From: an uncultured Clostridia bacterium
GTDB taxonomy: Bacteria > Bacillota > Clostridia > Oscillospirales > Oscillospiraceae
Direction: 5' to 3'
NCBI GenBank assembly: GCA_945613045.1
Contig: CALZAG010000031.1
Location: forward strand, 1-11,524
DNA: 11,524 nt
Below are positions 5,664 through 11,524 of this stretch, piece by piece (positions within the stretch are counted from its first letter, which is position 1; every line of letters starts with the position of its first letter). Made by a program: the position numbers and the translations under genes. Below the pieces are notes generated by a model. It was given only the letters and a program-made list of their open reading frames with translations, was not told the origin of the DNA and ran no database searches.

Positions 5664-6533
5664 TTCACCAAATAATTCTTCTGTTTTTCTAACATACTCC
5701 GGAAGCACGCCTTCAAAATCGAGCCCGTACTGCCGCGGAGTTCCGCGCTGTGCGGTGCGCTCTATGGCGGCGTTCACAAAGTCCTCGGCGGCGCTCAAAG
5801 CGTCCTCGAGCCGCGCGCCGCGGGTGAGCAGCGCGGCAAAGGCCGAGGCGAAGACATCGCCCGAGCCGTGGAAGGTACCCTCAAGGGCCTTATTCATGAC
5901 CGTGCTGACCTTGCCGCTCCGGTTATCTCTGGCAATTATGCCCACGCTCCCCCGCTCAAGGCTCACGCCGGTTACCGCGACGAACTTAGGGCCGAGGGCG
6001 GAAAGCTTGTCGATAAGCGCCGTGATAAAATCCATGCTGTGAGGTCCCGGTCTGTATTCGGTATCCGTGAGGAAGCACGCCTCCGTCACGTTGGGGGTTA
6101 TTATATCGGCCTTTTTTATCAGCTTGCGGAAGCACGCGGCCATGCGGCCGTCGAGATTTGCATAGTATTTACCGTTATCGGCCATCGCAGGGTCGACAAT
6201 TACAAGAGTATCGTCTCCGCGCAGAAGTCCGATCGCCCGTTCCAGAAGCTTGCCCTGAGCCTCCGAGGCAAGATAGCCCGAGTAGATCGCGTCAAAACCG
6301 ACATTCAGCGCATTCCAGTGCTCGGCAATGGGGACTATATCCCCGCTCAGATCCGTGAACGTCCATCCCGTGAACCCGCCCGTGTGCGTGGAAAGAAGAG
6401 CCGTCGGGATACAGCAGCACTCGACTCCCGTAGCGGATATTATGGGCAGCGCGACCGTCAGAGAGCACTTTCCAAACCCCGACAGGTCATGTATCGCCGC
6501 CATACGCGGAAGCTTTGGTAGTTTATCCATCAT
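5649..6533 (-). CDS. Pyridoxamine/pyridoxal kinase (PdxY/PdxK family)
   Basis: This 294-residue cytoplasmic enzyme of the ribokinase fold is close in length to the roughly 287-residue PdxY. It phosphorylates pyridoxal, pyridoxamine or pyridoxine with ATP to salvage vitamin B6. Visible motifs are an N-terminal substrate loop HDLSGFGKCSL at 15-25, the STHTGG segment at 48-53, VDPAMADNGKYY at 113-124, TPNVTEA at 146-152, and the anion-hole/catalytic motif GTFHGSGD at 219-226, with Asp226 as the expected base. The start is the first of two adjacent ATGs (6533). AGAGG lies 12 bases upstream and GAAG nearer, so initiation is probably modest. It has its own promoter at 6567-6595 and is separated from the dehydratase operon by a promoter-bearing gap, so a metabolic link is not implied. 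I leave the symbol blank because the PdxY/PdxK subfamily cannot be fixed by eye. Confidence 0.88.
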   Translation of the reverse strand: MMDKLPKLPRMAAIHDLSGFGKCSLTVALPIISATGVECCCIPTALLSTHTGGFTGWTFTDLSGDIVPIAEHWNALNVGFDAIYSGYLASEAQGKLLERAIGLLRGDDTLVIVDPAMADNGKYYANLDGRMAACFRKLIKKADIITPNVTEACFLTDTEYRPGPHSMDFITALIDKLSALGPKFVAVTGVSLERGSVGIIARDNRSGKVSTVMNKALEGTFHGSGDVFASAFAALLTRGARLEDALSAAEDFVNAAIERTAQRGTPRQYGLDFEGVLPEYVRKTEELFGENAES

Positions 6534-6566
6534 TTTTCTTCATAACCTCTGGAAAAATCTTTTTTG

Positions 6567-6595
6567 ATTTTAGCACAACGCGGACATGACGGCAA
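6567..6595 (-). promoter_or_regulatory. Promoter of the pyridoxamine kinase gene
   Basis: On the minus strand -35 TTGCCG (6595-6590), a 17-base spacer and -10 TAAAAT (6572-6567) give a good vegetative promoter match, about 34 bases ahead of the ATG. Confidence 0.6.
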
Positions 6596-6642
6596 GTATA
6601 TGTTCGATTATTCAAAAATTTCCAAAAATCATTCTATTGCCA

Positions 6643-6672
6643 GCATAAGCGATGCCTCATTCGCAAATAATA
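6643..6672 (+). promoter_or_regulatory. Speculative sporulation-type promoter of the coat genes
   Basis: No convincing vegetative promoter precedes the coat genes. GCATA (6643-6647) and AATAATA (6666-6672), 18 bases apart, resemble the forespore sigma-G pattern in all but one position. Coat genes are usually read by mother-cell sigma-E or sigma-K, and I saw no clear CATANNNT box, so this remains weak. Confidence 0.2.
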
Positions 6673-6712
6673 CTATCGAGCTATCAGCTTAATAACTTTG
6701 GAGGGAAAGAAT

Positions 6713-6886
6713 ATGACGCCTAAAGAACTGCTCTATATCGAAGACGCGCTCAGTCACACCAAATTTTTGATGACTCAGTGCAACCAGGCTGTAAGCCAGC
6801 TCACCGACCCTGCTCTGAAGCAGCAGGTCCAGCAGCTGGTAAACAGCAATCAGAAGCTTTTTACCCAGTTTTATAATCTTGTTTAA
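6713..6886 (+). CDS. Small spore coat-associated protein (CotF N-terminal-like, 57 residues)
   Basis: This short helical protein is rich in Gln, with TPKELLYIEDAL at the N-terminus, a single Cys at 23 and an FYNLV C-terminus. Clostridial CotF-like coat proteins are often encoded as two adjacent short genes, and this one resembles the first helical half. Its role as a structural protein of the spore coat, deposited in the mother cell, is inferred from resemblance and from the next gene. The start is ATG at 6713 with GGAGGG at 6700-6705, seven bases upstream. The in-frame TTG at 6698 overlaps that site and is rejected. Only 12 bases, containing the next ribosome binding site, separate it from the following gene. 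Confidence 0.7.
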   Translation: MTPKELLYIEDALSHTKFLMTQCNQAVSQLTDPALKQQVQQLVNSNQKLFTQFYNLV

Positions 6887-6898
6887 GGAGGACGCACG

Positions 6899-7150
6899 AT
6901 GAACGACAGAGACATCATGGAAAACCTGATCCTTACCACGAAGGGCGTCTGCGACCTCTTTATGCACGGCGCGATCGAATCGAGCACCGCAAACGTCCAT
7001 CAGGCATTCAGCACTGCTCTCAACGACAGTCTGTGCAACCAGGACAAGCTCTATAAGGAAATGTCCGGTCACGGCTGGTACACCACTGAGGAGGCGCAGC
7101 AGCATAAGATCCAGCAGGTCAAGCAAAAATTCGCATCCGCTCAGGGCTGA
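6899..7150 (+). CDS. Spore coat protein, CotF family (83 residues)
   Basis: This protein matches the CotF (coat F) domain: an N-terminal MNDRDIMENLILTTKG segment, a central helix with ESSTANVHQAFSTALNDSL at 28-46, and the characteristic GHGWY at 57-61 followed by a Lys/Gln-rich tail. Cysteines are at 18 and 47. It is a structural protein of the endospore coat, with no enzymatic motif. GGAGG at 6887-6891 lies seven bases before the ATG. It forms a two-gene unit with the preceding small gene and ends just before a strong hairpin at 7157-7183. Its presence is the best sign that the organism forms endospores. Confidence 0.85.
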   Translation: MNDRDIMENLILTTKGVCDLFMHGAIESSTANVHQAFSTALNDSLCNQDKLYKEMSGHGWYTTEEAQQHKIQQVKQKFASAQG

Positions 7151-7156
7151 TGAGGA

Positions 7157-7183
7157 AAACCGCGGAGCACTGCTCCGCGGTTT
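7157..7183. terminator. Bidirectional terminator between coat genes and the AraC-family gene
   Basis: AAACCGCGGAG (7157-7167) and CTCCGCGGTTT (7173-7183) form a perfect 11-bp GC-rich stem with a 5-base loop, with A/T runs at both ends. It lies 6 bases after the coat gene stop and 8 bases from the convergent regulator's stop, so it can serve both transcripts. Confidence 0.8.
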
Positions 7184-7191
7184 ACATAATA

Positions 7192-8040
7192 TTATTGCTG
7201 TTTTTTTAGCTTCCCCGGACTTACTCCGAAAGTGTCTGTAAAGGCTCTGTGGAAGGCTGAATAATCGGAAAAGCCGCACTCCACAGCGGCGCTTGCCGCG
7301 CCCATTCCCTCGCGTATCAGTCTTGCCGCCAGCACAAGGCGCTTCTGACGTATATAGTTATGCACGGTACAGCCGGTCTGTGATTTAAAAAGACGCATGA
7401 AATGATAACGGCTCAGATAGCTCATTGCGGCAAGCTCGTCGACCCGAAGCTCCTTTGTAAGATTTTCATTTATATATGACAGCACCGCGGCAATCTTTTC
7501 GCTGTACTCGACCGCTGTATTATCATGGCTGTCATCCTTTAGCATCATACGGTTTAAAAGTACCATAAGCTGCACGAGCATCGTGCCGCGCATAAGCTCG
7601 GAGCCGAATGCCGTGTCATCAGAGGTGTCCTCAAGGCGCCGGAGGGCTTCCCCAAGCGCCGGTATCTCGCTCTCCTCCGGGCGCATAAGGCAGAACCGCC
7701 GCCTCTCCGCCTCCGAAAAGCACTCCATAAGCCCGCCCTCGGGTGCAAAGCGGTCGACGTAGGCAGAGTCTATATATATAATGATGCGCTCATACGGCAC
7801 GCTCATGTCGATGACCGCCCTGTGTATCATATGATGGCGCACAAGGAGTATGTCCCAGGGCTCGAGCTTATATGTAGTGCCCTCCACCGTATAGTCAACG
7901 CTGCCCGAGATCAGCACGACGATCTTGTCGAATTCATGAAAATGAAAATCCAGCTCCTGACCGGCCGTGTCTCTGAGGTGGAACATACGGAAATTTTCAT
8001 TCAGATAGCCTTCCCGACTGTATTTGTACCGTTCCGTCAT
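7192..8040 (-). CDS. AraC-family transcriptional regulator with N-terminal cupin domain
   Basis: This 282-residue regulator has a cupin sensor fold at about 20-95, with HFHEFDK at 33-39, PWDILLV at 61-67 and HHMIH at 69-73. A linker follows, then a C-terminal AraC/XylS DNA-binding domain at about 180-280 with two helix-turn-helix units (about 198-219 and 246-270). The second contains the typical GFSDYSAFHRAFTDTFGVSP. ATG at 8040 is chosen over an upstream in-frame codon at 8112 because GGAGG lies seven bases before it and the promoter at 8071-8099 would fall inside the longer form. The gene is divergent from the symporter, with promoters almost abutting. Control of the symporter, with the transported compound or a derivative as effector, is a reasonable inference. 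Confidence 0.9.
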   Translation of the reverse strand: MTERYKYSREGYLNENFRMFHLRDTAGQELDFHFHEFDKIVVLISGSVDYTVEGTTYKLEPWDILLVRHHMIHRAVIDMSVPYERIIIYIDSAYVDRFAPEGGLMECFSEAERRRFCLMRPEESEIPALGEALRRLEDTSDDTAFGSELMRGTMLVQLMVLLNRMMLKDDSHDNTAVEYSEKIAAVLSYINENLTKELRVDELAAMSYLSRYHFMRLFKSQTGCTVHNYIRQKRLVLAARLIREGMGAASAAVECGFSDYSAFHRAFTDTFGVSPGKLKKQQ

Positions 8041-8070
8041 TTTTCTGCCTCCGTTTTGTTTCACGATGGA

Positions 8071-8099
8071 ATTATACAGCACTTTTTGCAATGTTTCAA
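8071..8099 (-). promoter_or_regulatory. Promoter of the AraC-family gene
   Basis: On the minus strand -35 TTGAAA (8099-8094), a 17-base spacer and -10 TATAAT (8076-8071). Its -35 is only 13 bp from the -35 of the divergent symporter promoter, so one bound regulator could affect both. Confidence 0.75.
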
Positions 8100-8112
8100 G
8101 CACTATCGCCAA

Positions 8113-8141
8113 TTTACATGGTAATTATTTCAGAATATAAT
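8113..8141 (+). promoter_or_regulatory. Promoter of the DAACS symporter gene
   Basis: -35 TTTACA (8113-8118), a 17-base spacer and a perfect -10 TATAAT (8136-8141), 31 bases before the start codon. The 13-bp gap 8100-8112 between the two divergent -35 boxes is the natural place for regulator contact, but I see no clear direct repeat there. Confidence 0.75.
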
Positions 8142-8172
8142 ACGTATACAATCTCATGTAAGGAGTATGCAT

Positions 8173-9468
8173 ATGGCAAAGAAATCTTTCTTCAAATCCT
8201 ACGGATTTATTATTTTCATGCTGCTCGGCATTATCGGCGGCTGCGTCGTCGGCGCGCTCAACCCCGTTGTCAAGGACGCCTCAGGAGAGGTCATATCCAA
8301 GGGCGCAACCGTTCTTGAGCCTCTCGGAACAGTATTCATAAACCTCATGTTCTGCGTAGTCGTACCTATGGTCTTCTGCTCCATATCCTCGGCTATCGCG
8401 AATATGTCAAGCGCTAAGAAAGCAGGCAAGGTCATGGGCGTTACCGTCGCGACCTTCTTTGTGACCGCAGCCATCGCCGCAGTCATCATGTACATAGTCG
8501 TCCGCGTGATCCCCATAACCTCCGGTACCTATGAGGTCACTGAGGGCGAGGTCGGCGCGACTCTCGGAGTTGCGGATATGATTATCAACTTCTTCACCAA
8601 GCCTGACTTTGTCGAGCTCTGGAGCCGCAGGGCTATCCTGCCCCTCATCATAGCCGCAGTTTTCTTCGGCTTCGGCATCCAGATGGCCGGCGGCAAAGAG
8701 ACCCTGACCGCGAAGATACTTGACGACCTGACCAACTGCATCATGAAGGTCATAAAGATCATCACCTACTACGCACCTGTCGGCTTCTTCGGCTTCTTCG
8801 CCTATCTCGTCGCCACCTACGGCCCCGACCTCATCGGTGACTACAGCCGTACTCTCATCATCTACTATGTTCTGTGCTTCGTTTATATGTTCGTCTTCTT
8901 CCCGATATACGCCCGCTTCGGCGGCGGCAAGGGCGGCGCGAAGGTAATGTGGAAGCATCTGTTCAGACCCGCGGCCGTTTCCTTCGGCACCTGCTCCTCC
9001 GTTGCGACTATACCCACCAACATGGAAGTGGCTGAGGAGACCGGCATCTCCAAGGAGGTCACCAACATTGTTCTGCCCATGGGCGCTACCATGCACATGG
9101 ACGGCTCGGCAATGAGCGCCATCATCAAGGTTGCCTTCCTCTTCGGTATCTTCGGCATGGACTTCGGAACAAGTCAGGCGATACTCGCAATCGTCGTTGC
9201 GGTGTTCTCCTCCGTTGCCATGAGCGGTATCCCCGGCGGCGGCGGTACGGGCGAGCTCGTGCTCTGCACCATCTTCTTCCCCGACCAGCTCGCTATCGCC
9301 TTCCCCATCGCGCTTGCACTGGGCAATCTGGTCGATCCTCCCGCGACCATGGTCAATGCCGCCGGCGACTACGTTGCCTCCTTCATAGTTGAGCGCTACG
9401 TTAACGGCAAGGATTGGCTCCAGAAAAAGCTTGCCAAGAAATCCGAGCCCAACACCACCGAAGCATAA
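8173..9468 (+). CDS. Dicarboxylate/amino acid:cation symporter (DAACS/SLC1 family), substrate uncertain
   Basis: This 431-residue integral membrane protein has the eight-helix, two-hairpin fold of GltPh/GltP/DctA and uses a sodium or proton gradient for uptake. Landmarks are the hairpin-1 serine motif FGTCSSVATIP at 271-281, the TM7 motif HMDGS at 308-312 (NMDGT in most members), the hairpin-2 tip GIPGGGGTG at 352-360, and TM8 D388-PPA-TMV-N395-AAG-D399. The aspartates and asparagine that hold cation and the substrate amino group are kept. Ala391 stands where glutamate/aspartate transporters have the arginine that pairs with the side-chain carboxylate (Arg397 of GltPh). This points to a neutral or otherwise unusual substrate. 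ATG at 8173 is chosen over 8167 because AGGAG (8161-8165) is seven bases upstream of it. Probably controlled by the divergent AraC protein. Confidence 0.9.
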   Translation: MAKKSFFKSYGFIIFMLLGIIGGCVVGALNPVVKDASGEVISKGATVLEPLGTVFINLMFCVVVPMVFCSISSAIANMSSAKKAGKVMGVTVATFFVTAAIAAVIMYIVVRVIPITSGTYEVTEGEVGATLGVADMIINFFTKPDFVELWSRRAILPLIIAAVFFGFGIQMAGGKETLTAKILDDLTNCIMKVIKIITYYAPVGFFGFFAYLVATYGPDLIGDYSRTLIIYYVLCFVYMFVFFPIYARFGGGKGGAKVMWKHLFRPAAVSFGTCSSVATIPTNMEVAEETGISKEVTNIVLPMGATMHMDGSAMSAIIKVAFLFGIFGMDFGTSQAILAIVVAVFSSVAMSGIPGGGGTGELVLCTIFFPDQLAIAFPIALALGNLVDPPATMVNAAGDYVASFIVERYVNGKDWLQKKLAKKSEPNTTEA

Positions 9469-9481
9469 TAATCAAACGTCA

Positions 9482-9515
9482 AAAAGGCTGTCATTCCGGT
9501 GAATGACAGCCTTTT
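9482..9515. terminator. Strong bidirectional rho-independent terminator
   Basis: AAAAGGCTGTCATTC (9482-9496) and GAATGACAGCCTTTT (9501-9515) form a perfect 15-bp stem with a CGGT loop and T-runs on either strand. It closes the symporter transcript and also the convergent sensor-kinase unit. Confidence 0.9.
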
Positions 9516-9543
9516 CTTTTGCCGGGGAAAAGAGAGGATAAAT

Positions 9544-10308
9544 TTATGAATTTTCATTAAGCGAAAGTATTTCTTGAACGCCTTCAAGATTAATTGAATA
9601 GCTTCTTAAGTTTCCAAACAGCGGCAGGCTTATGACCGTTTTCCCGCCGTCGAAGCTTATGACCACGGTATATTCCGAGTAGTCTGCCTCAGCGTAGGTG
9701 ACATTTATCTCAATCAGCTTACAGCCGAGCTTATCGCAAATATACGTTATCGGCACGTGCAGGTTTATTTTTCCCTGCGTTTGGCCGTCGCTGATCTCCG
9801 TTTCGGTATCTGCCGCATCATATGTCACAGCCAGAAGGCTTCCGGTCTCATCGTCAATTACAAGGATCGCCGAGCCGTTTTCGTCGCTGACACTGACACG
9901 CCACACAAAAAAGCTCACACCGCTTCCCGATCTGTCGGTAAGCACCGCGGGAACCGCACTCTCCGTCCTGTTGGCGCTTTTCGGGTCAACTGATGGTATT
10001 CCCAGCGTCAGAAAGTCTTCGAGCCACTCGACAGCCTTAGCAACAGCGGTATCGCTGCCCATGTATTTTGCGCCCGTGGAAGCTACCGCATAAATATCAC
10101 CGGAAGAAATCGCCTCAAATTTTTGCTCAAGGCTTATGCTGCCTCTTCCGTTGAGTCCGAGGCTCACGCCGAGGTTATCGAGCGGTTGACCCGACGCATC
10201 AAGCTTCTTATCCCCATATTCTGATACGGCAAGAGGCAGCCCAAGGCCTATGCCAACAGCGGCCAGCGTCAGAAAAATTGCAATCAGTATTTTTGTAAAT
10301 CTCTTCAT
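9544..10308 (-). CDS. Membrane-anchored extracytoplasmic protein coupled to a sensor kinase, function unknown
   Basis: I do not recognise this 254-residue protein. It starts with MKR and a hydrophobic helix at about 6-28 with no lipobox cysteine, so it is either secreted or held by an uncleaved anchor. The rest is hydrophilic and beta-rich. The stretch AILVIDDETGSLLAV at 147-161 resembles the strand-turn of PepSY-like domains, but this is weak. Cysteines are at 191 and 196. ATG at 10308 overlaps the kinase stop by four bases (ATGA), with GGAGG six bases upstream inside the kinase gene. A longer in-frame start at 10377 would overlap the kinase further and lose the N-terminal signal, so it is rejected. 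Coupling suggests an accessory that senses or modulates kinase signalling outside the membrane (inference). Confidence 0.75.
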   Translation of the reverse strand: MKRFTKILIAIFLTLAAVGIGLGLPLAVSEYGDKKLDASGQPLDNLGVSLGLNGRGSISLEQKFEAISSGDIYAVASTGAKYMGSDTAVAKAVEWLEDFLTLGIPSVDPKSANRTESAVPAVLTDRSGSGVSFFVWRVSVSDENGSAILVIDDETGSLLAVTYDAADTETEISDGQTQGKINLHVPITYICDKLGCKLIEINVTYAEADYSEYTVVISFDGGKTVISLPLFGNLRSYSINLEGVQEILSLNENS

Positions 10309-11524
10309 ATCCTGCCTCCGTGAAGCTCGGCTGTCACCTGTGTTCCGTTTCCGACGCGGCTCTGGAATTTGAGACATCCGCCGTGGAGCTTTGCTATATC
10401 ATTGCACAGCGATAGACCGAGTCCTGCGCCGCCCTGCGCTCTTGAGCGGGATTTATCCACTCTGTAGAACGCCTCGGTCAGATGCGCAAGCGCCTCGGGC
10501 GGTATGCCCGGGCCGTTGTCGAGGACGCGGATCTCGCAGCCGTCGGACAGCATTACGGACATGATATAAATATTCCCGCCCTTATCAAGGGCTTTTCTTG
10601 CATTATCCATTAGGTTTACAAGCAGAGACTTTACAAGGTCGGGCTCCATCAGGCACTCGCCCTCCTCGCATTTATACTGAAGCCTGATGCCCGCTTCCGC
10701 GTAGATTGGCTTTAAGTATTCCACCGTTGAGGAAATCAGAGTTGAGGGCGACGTCAGCTTCAGCTCGAGCTTGCTGTTTTTCAGAACTATCATGTCAAGC
10801 AGCTTAAGCGACAGGCTTTCCAGCCGCTTGCCCTCAGAGAATATATAATTTGCCGCGTTCATCTGCTCGGTCGGATTGAGGCTCCGGCTGCGCAGAAGAT
10901 CGGCATAGCCTATGATGGAGGTCATGGGGGTCTTCATTTCGTGGGCGAAGCTGCCCATGAACTCCTCCTGCCGGCGCACGGAGTCTTTAAGCTCCGTAAT
11001 ATTCTCCTCGAGCTTTTCCGCCATTGCGTCAAAGTTCTCAGACAGTGTCCCGAACTCATCGTTTGTTTTCACTCTGCTTCTGTATGACAGATCCCCCGCT
11101 GCGATCCTCTTTGTAGCGGCGGAGAGCCTGCCGAGCGGCCGTGTCAGCAGGTATGACAGCAGATACGACAGCGCAGCGCCGACGGCGATGGTCACCGCAA
11201 AGGCCGTTGCGTAAACTGAATACTGCTCGTCACGGGCGGTATATATGTCCTGAATATCGTAGCAGATTATGAGCTGCAGAGCCTGCGCCTCGGTCTCGAT
11301 CGTTCCGGCAACCTTGAAATGCCTGTTTCCGGCGTCATCAGATACGAGCGTAAGGCTGTTGGATGCTGCGTCACCGAGCTGAGCAAGCCCACCGCTTCCG
11401 CTTGAATACAGGGTCTCACCCCCGTACTCGGAAAGGCTTATCGCGGAAAAGTCGTTCATGCCCCTGCTTTCCATCTGCTGTATGACGTCGAGAATGTCGG
11501 AATTGTTCGGCAGGGTGCTCACTT
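10305..11524 (-). CDS. HisKA-type two-component sensor histidine kinase (5' end outside window)
   Basis: About 405 residues are visible and the frame is open at the right edge. A GTG at 11522 is probably internal, because a first membrane helix expected before the sensor domain is missing. In visible-residue numbering: extracytoplasmic sensor region 1-100, transmembrane helix about 103-126, HAMP about 127-178, HisKA with FAHEMKTP and phospho-acceptor His194, N-box with Asn303 and Asn307, G1 DNGPGI at 335-340, F-box FYRVDKS at 352-358, and G2 GGAGLGL at 364-370. All catalytic motifs are intact. It autophosphorylates and passes phosphate to a response regulator, presumably encoded just beyond the right edge. 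The next gene overlaps its stop by four bases. Confidence 0.9.
   Translation of the reverse strand, partial: VSTLPNNSDILDVIQQMESRGMNDFSAISLSEYGGETLYSSGSGGLAQLGDAASNSLTLVSDDAGNRHFKVAGTIETEAQALQLIICYDIQDIYTARDEQYSVYATAFAVTIAVGAALSYLLSYLLTRPLGRLSAATKRIAAGDLSYRSRVKTNDEFGTLSENFDAMAEKLEENITELKDSVRRQEEFMGSFAHEMKTPMTSIIGYADLLRSRSLNPTEQMNAANYIFSEGKRLESLSLKLLDMIVLKNSKLELKLTSPSTLISSTVEYLKPIYAEAGIRLQYKCEEGECLMEPDLVKSLLVNLMDNARKALDKGGNIYIMSVMLSDGCEIRVLDNGPGIPPEALAHLTEAFYRVDKSRSRAQGGAGLGLSLCNDIAKLHGGCLKFQSRVGNGTQVTAELHGGRI

Noticed and set aside
6689..7279. A 196-residue minus-strand open frame opposite the two coat genes
   Set aside because: It covers the coat genes, the terminator hairpin and the end of the AraC gene, has no ribosome binding site, and conflicts with a clear CotF match.
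8041..8112. Longer AraC-family start at 8112
   Set aside because: The extension would translate the TATAAT and most of the -35 of its own promoter. The GGAGG-supported ATG at 8040 gives the normal family N-terminus.
1..11524. CRISPR arrays, transposons, tRNA or rRNA genes
   Set aside because: No regularly spaced repeats, transposase motifs, terminal inverted repeats around genes, or tRNA/rRNA-like sequences were seen on reading through.

Overview
The window looks like chromosomal DNA from an anaerobic, spore-forming member of the Clostridia, plausibly Oscillospiraceae/Ruminococcaceae-like. The grounds are a pair of CotF-type spore coat genes, an operon of oxygen-sensitive 2-hydroxyacyl-CoA dehydratase-family proteins, strong AGGAGG-type ribosome binding sites, frequent TTG starts and roughly balanced base composition. 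The family-level lineage is inference.

Left half (1-5429, all minus strand). Two paired cassettes of the 2-hydroxyacyl-CoA dehydratase / benzoyl-CoA reductase family (HgdA/HgdB, BcrB/BcrC, double-cubane proteins) surround a CooC-type ATPase. In transcription order they are: A1 (5429-4242), B1 (4239-2638), a 57-residue single-span membrane protein (2621-2448), a hairpin and a structured regulatory gap (2214-2447), a CooC-like deviant-Walker-A ATPase (2213-1449, TTG start), A2 (1432-236, TTG start), and B2 (236 to beyond the left end). A1 and A2 align without gaps over about 390 residues at about 55% identity (hand count) and share ten cysteines. No classical ASKHA activator (HgdC/FldI type), CoA-transferase or CO dehydrogenase is visible. 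The substrate is therefore unknown, and the CooC-like protein is the only ATPase candidate in the window for cluster loading or activation. This is the most interesting part of the window.

Middle (5436-7183). The dehydratase operon has a good sigma-A-type promoter and a leader hairpin. Upstream of it, on the same strand, is a pyridoxamine/pyridoxal kinase gene with its own promoter. Facing the other way are two tiny adjacent coat genes that together resemble one CotF protein. They end in a hairpin shared with a convergent AraC-family regulator.

Right half (7192-11524). The AraC/cupin regulator and a DAACS-family sodium-coupled symporter are divergent, with their -35 boxes almost back to back, so the regulator probably controls the transporter. 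The transporter lacks the arginine that binds acidic side chains in glutamate/aspartate members, which argues for a different substrate. A strong bidirectional terminator separates it from a convergent two-gene unit: a HAMP/HisKA sensor kinase, cut by the right edge, and a translationally coupled membrane-anchored extracytoplasmic protein of unknown function.
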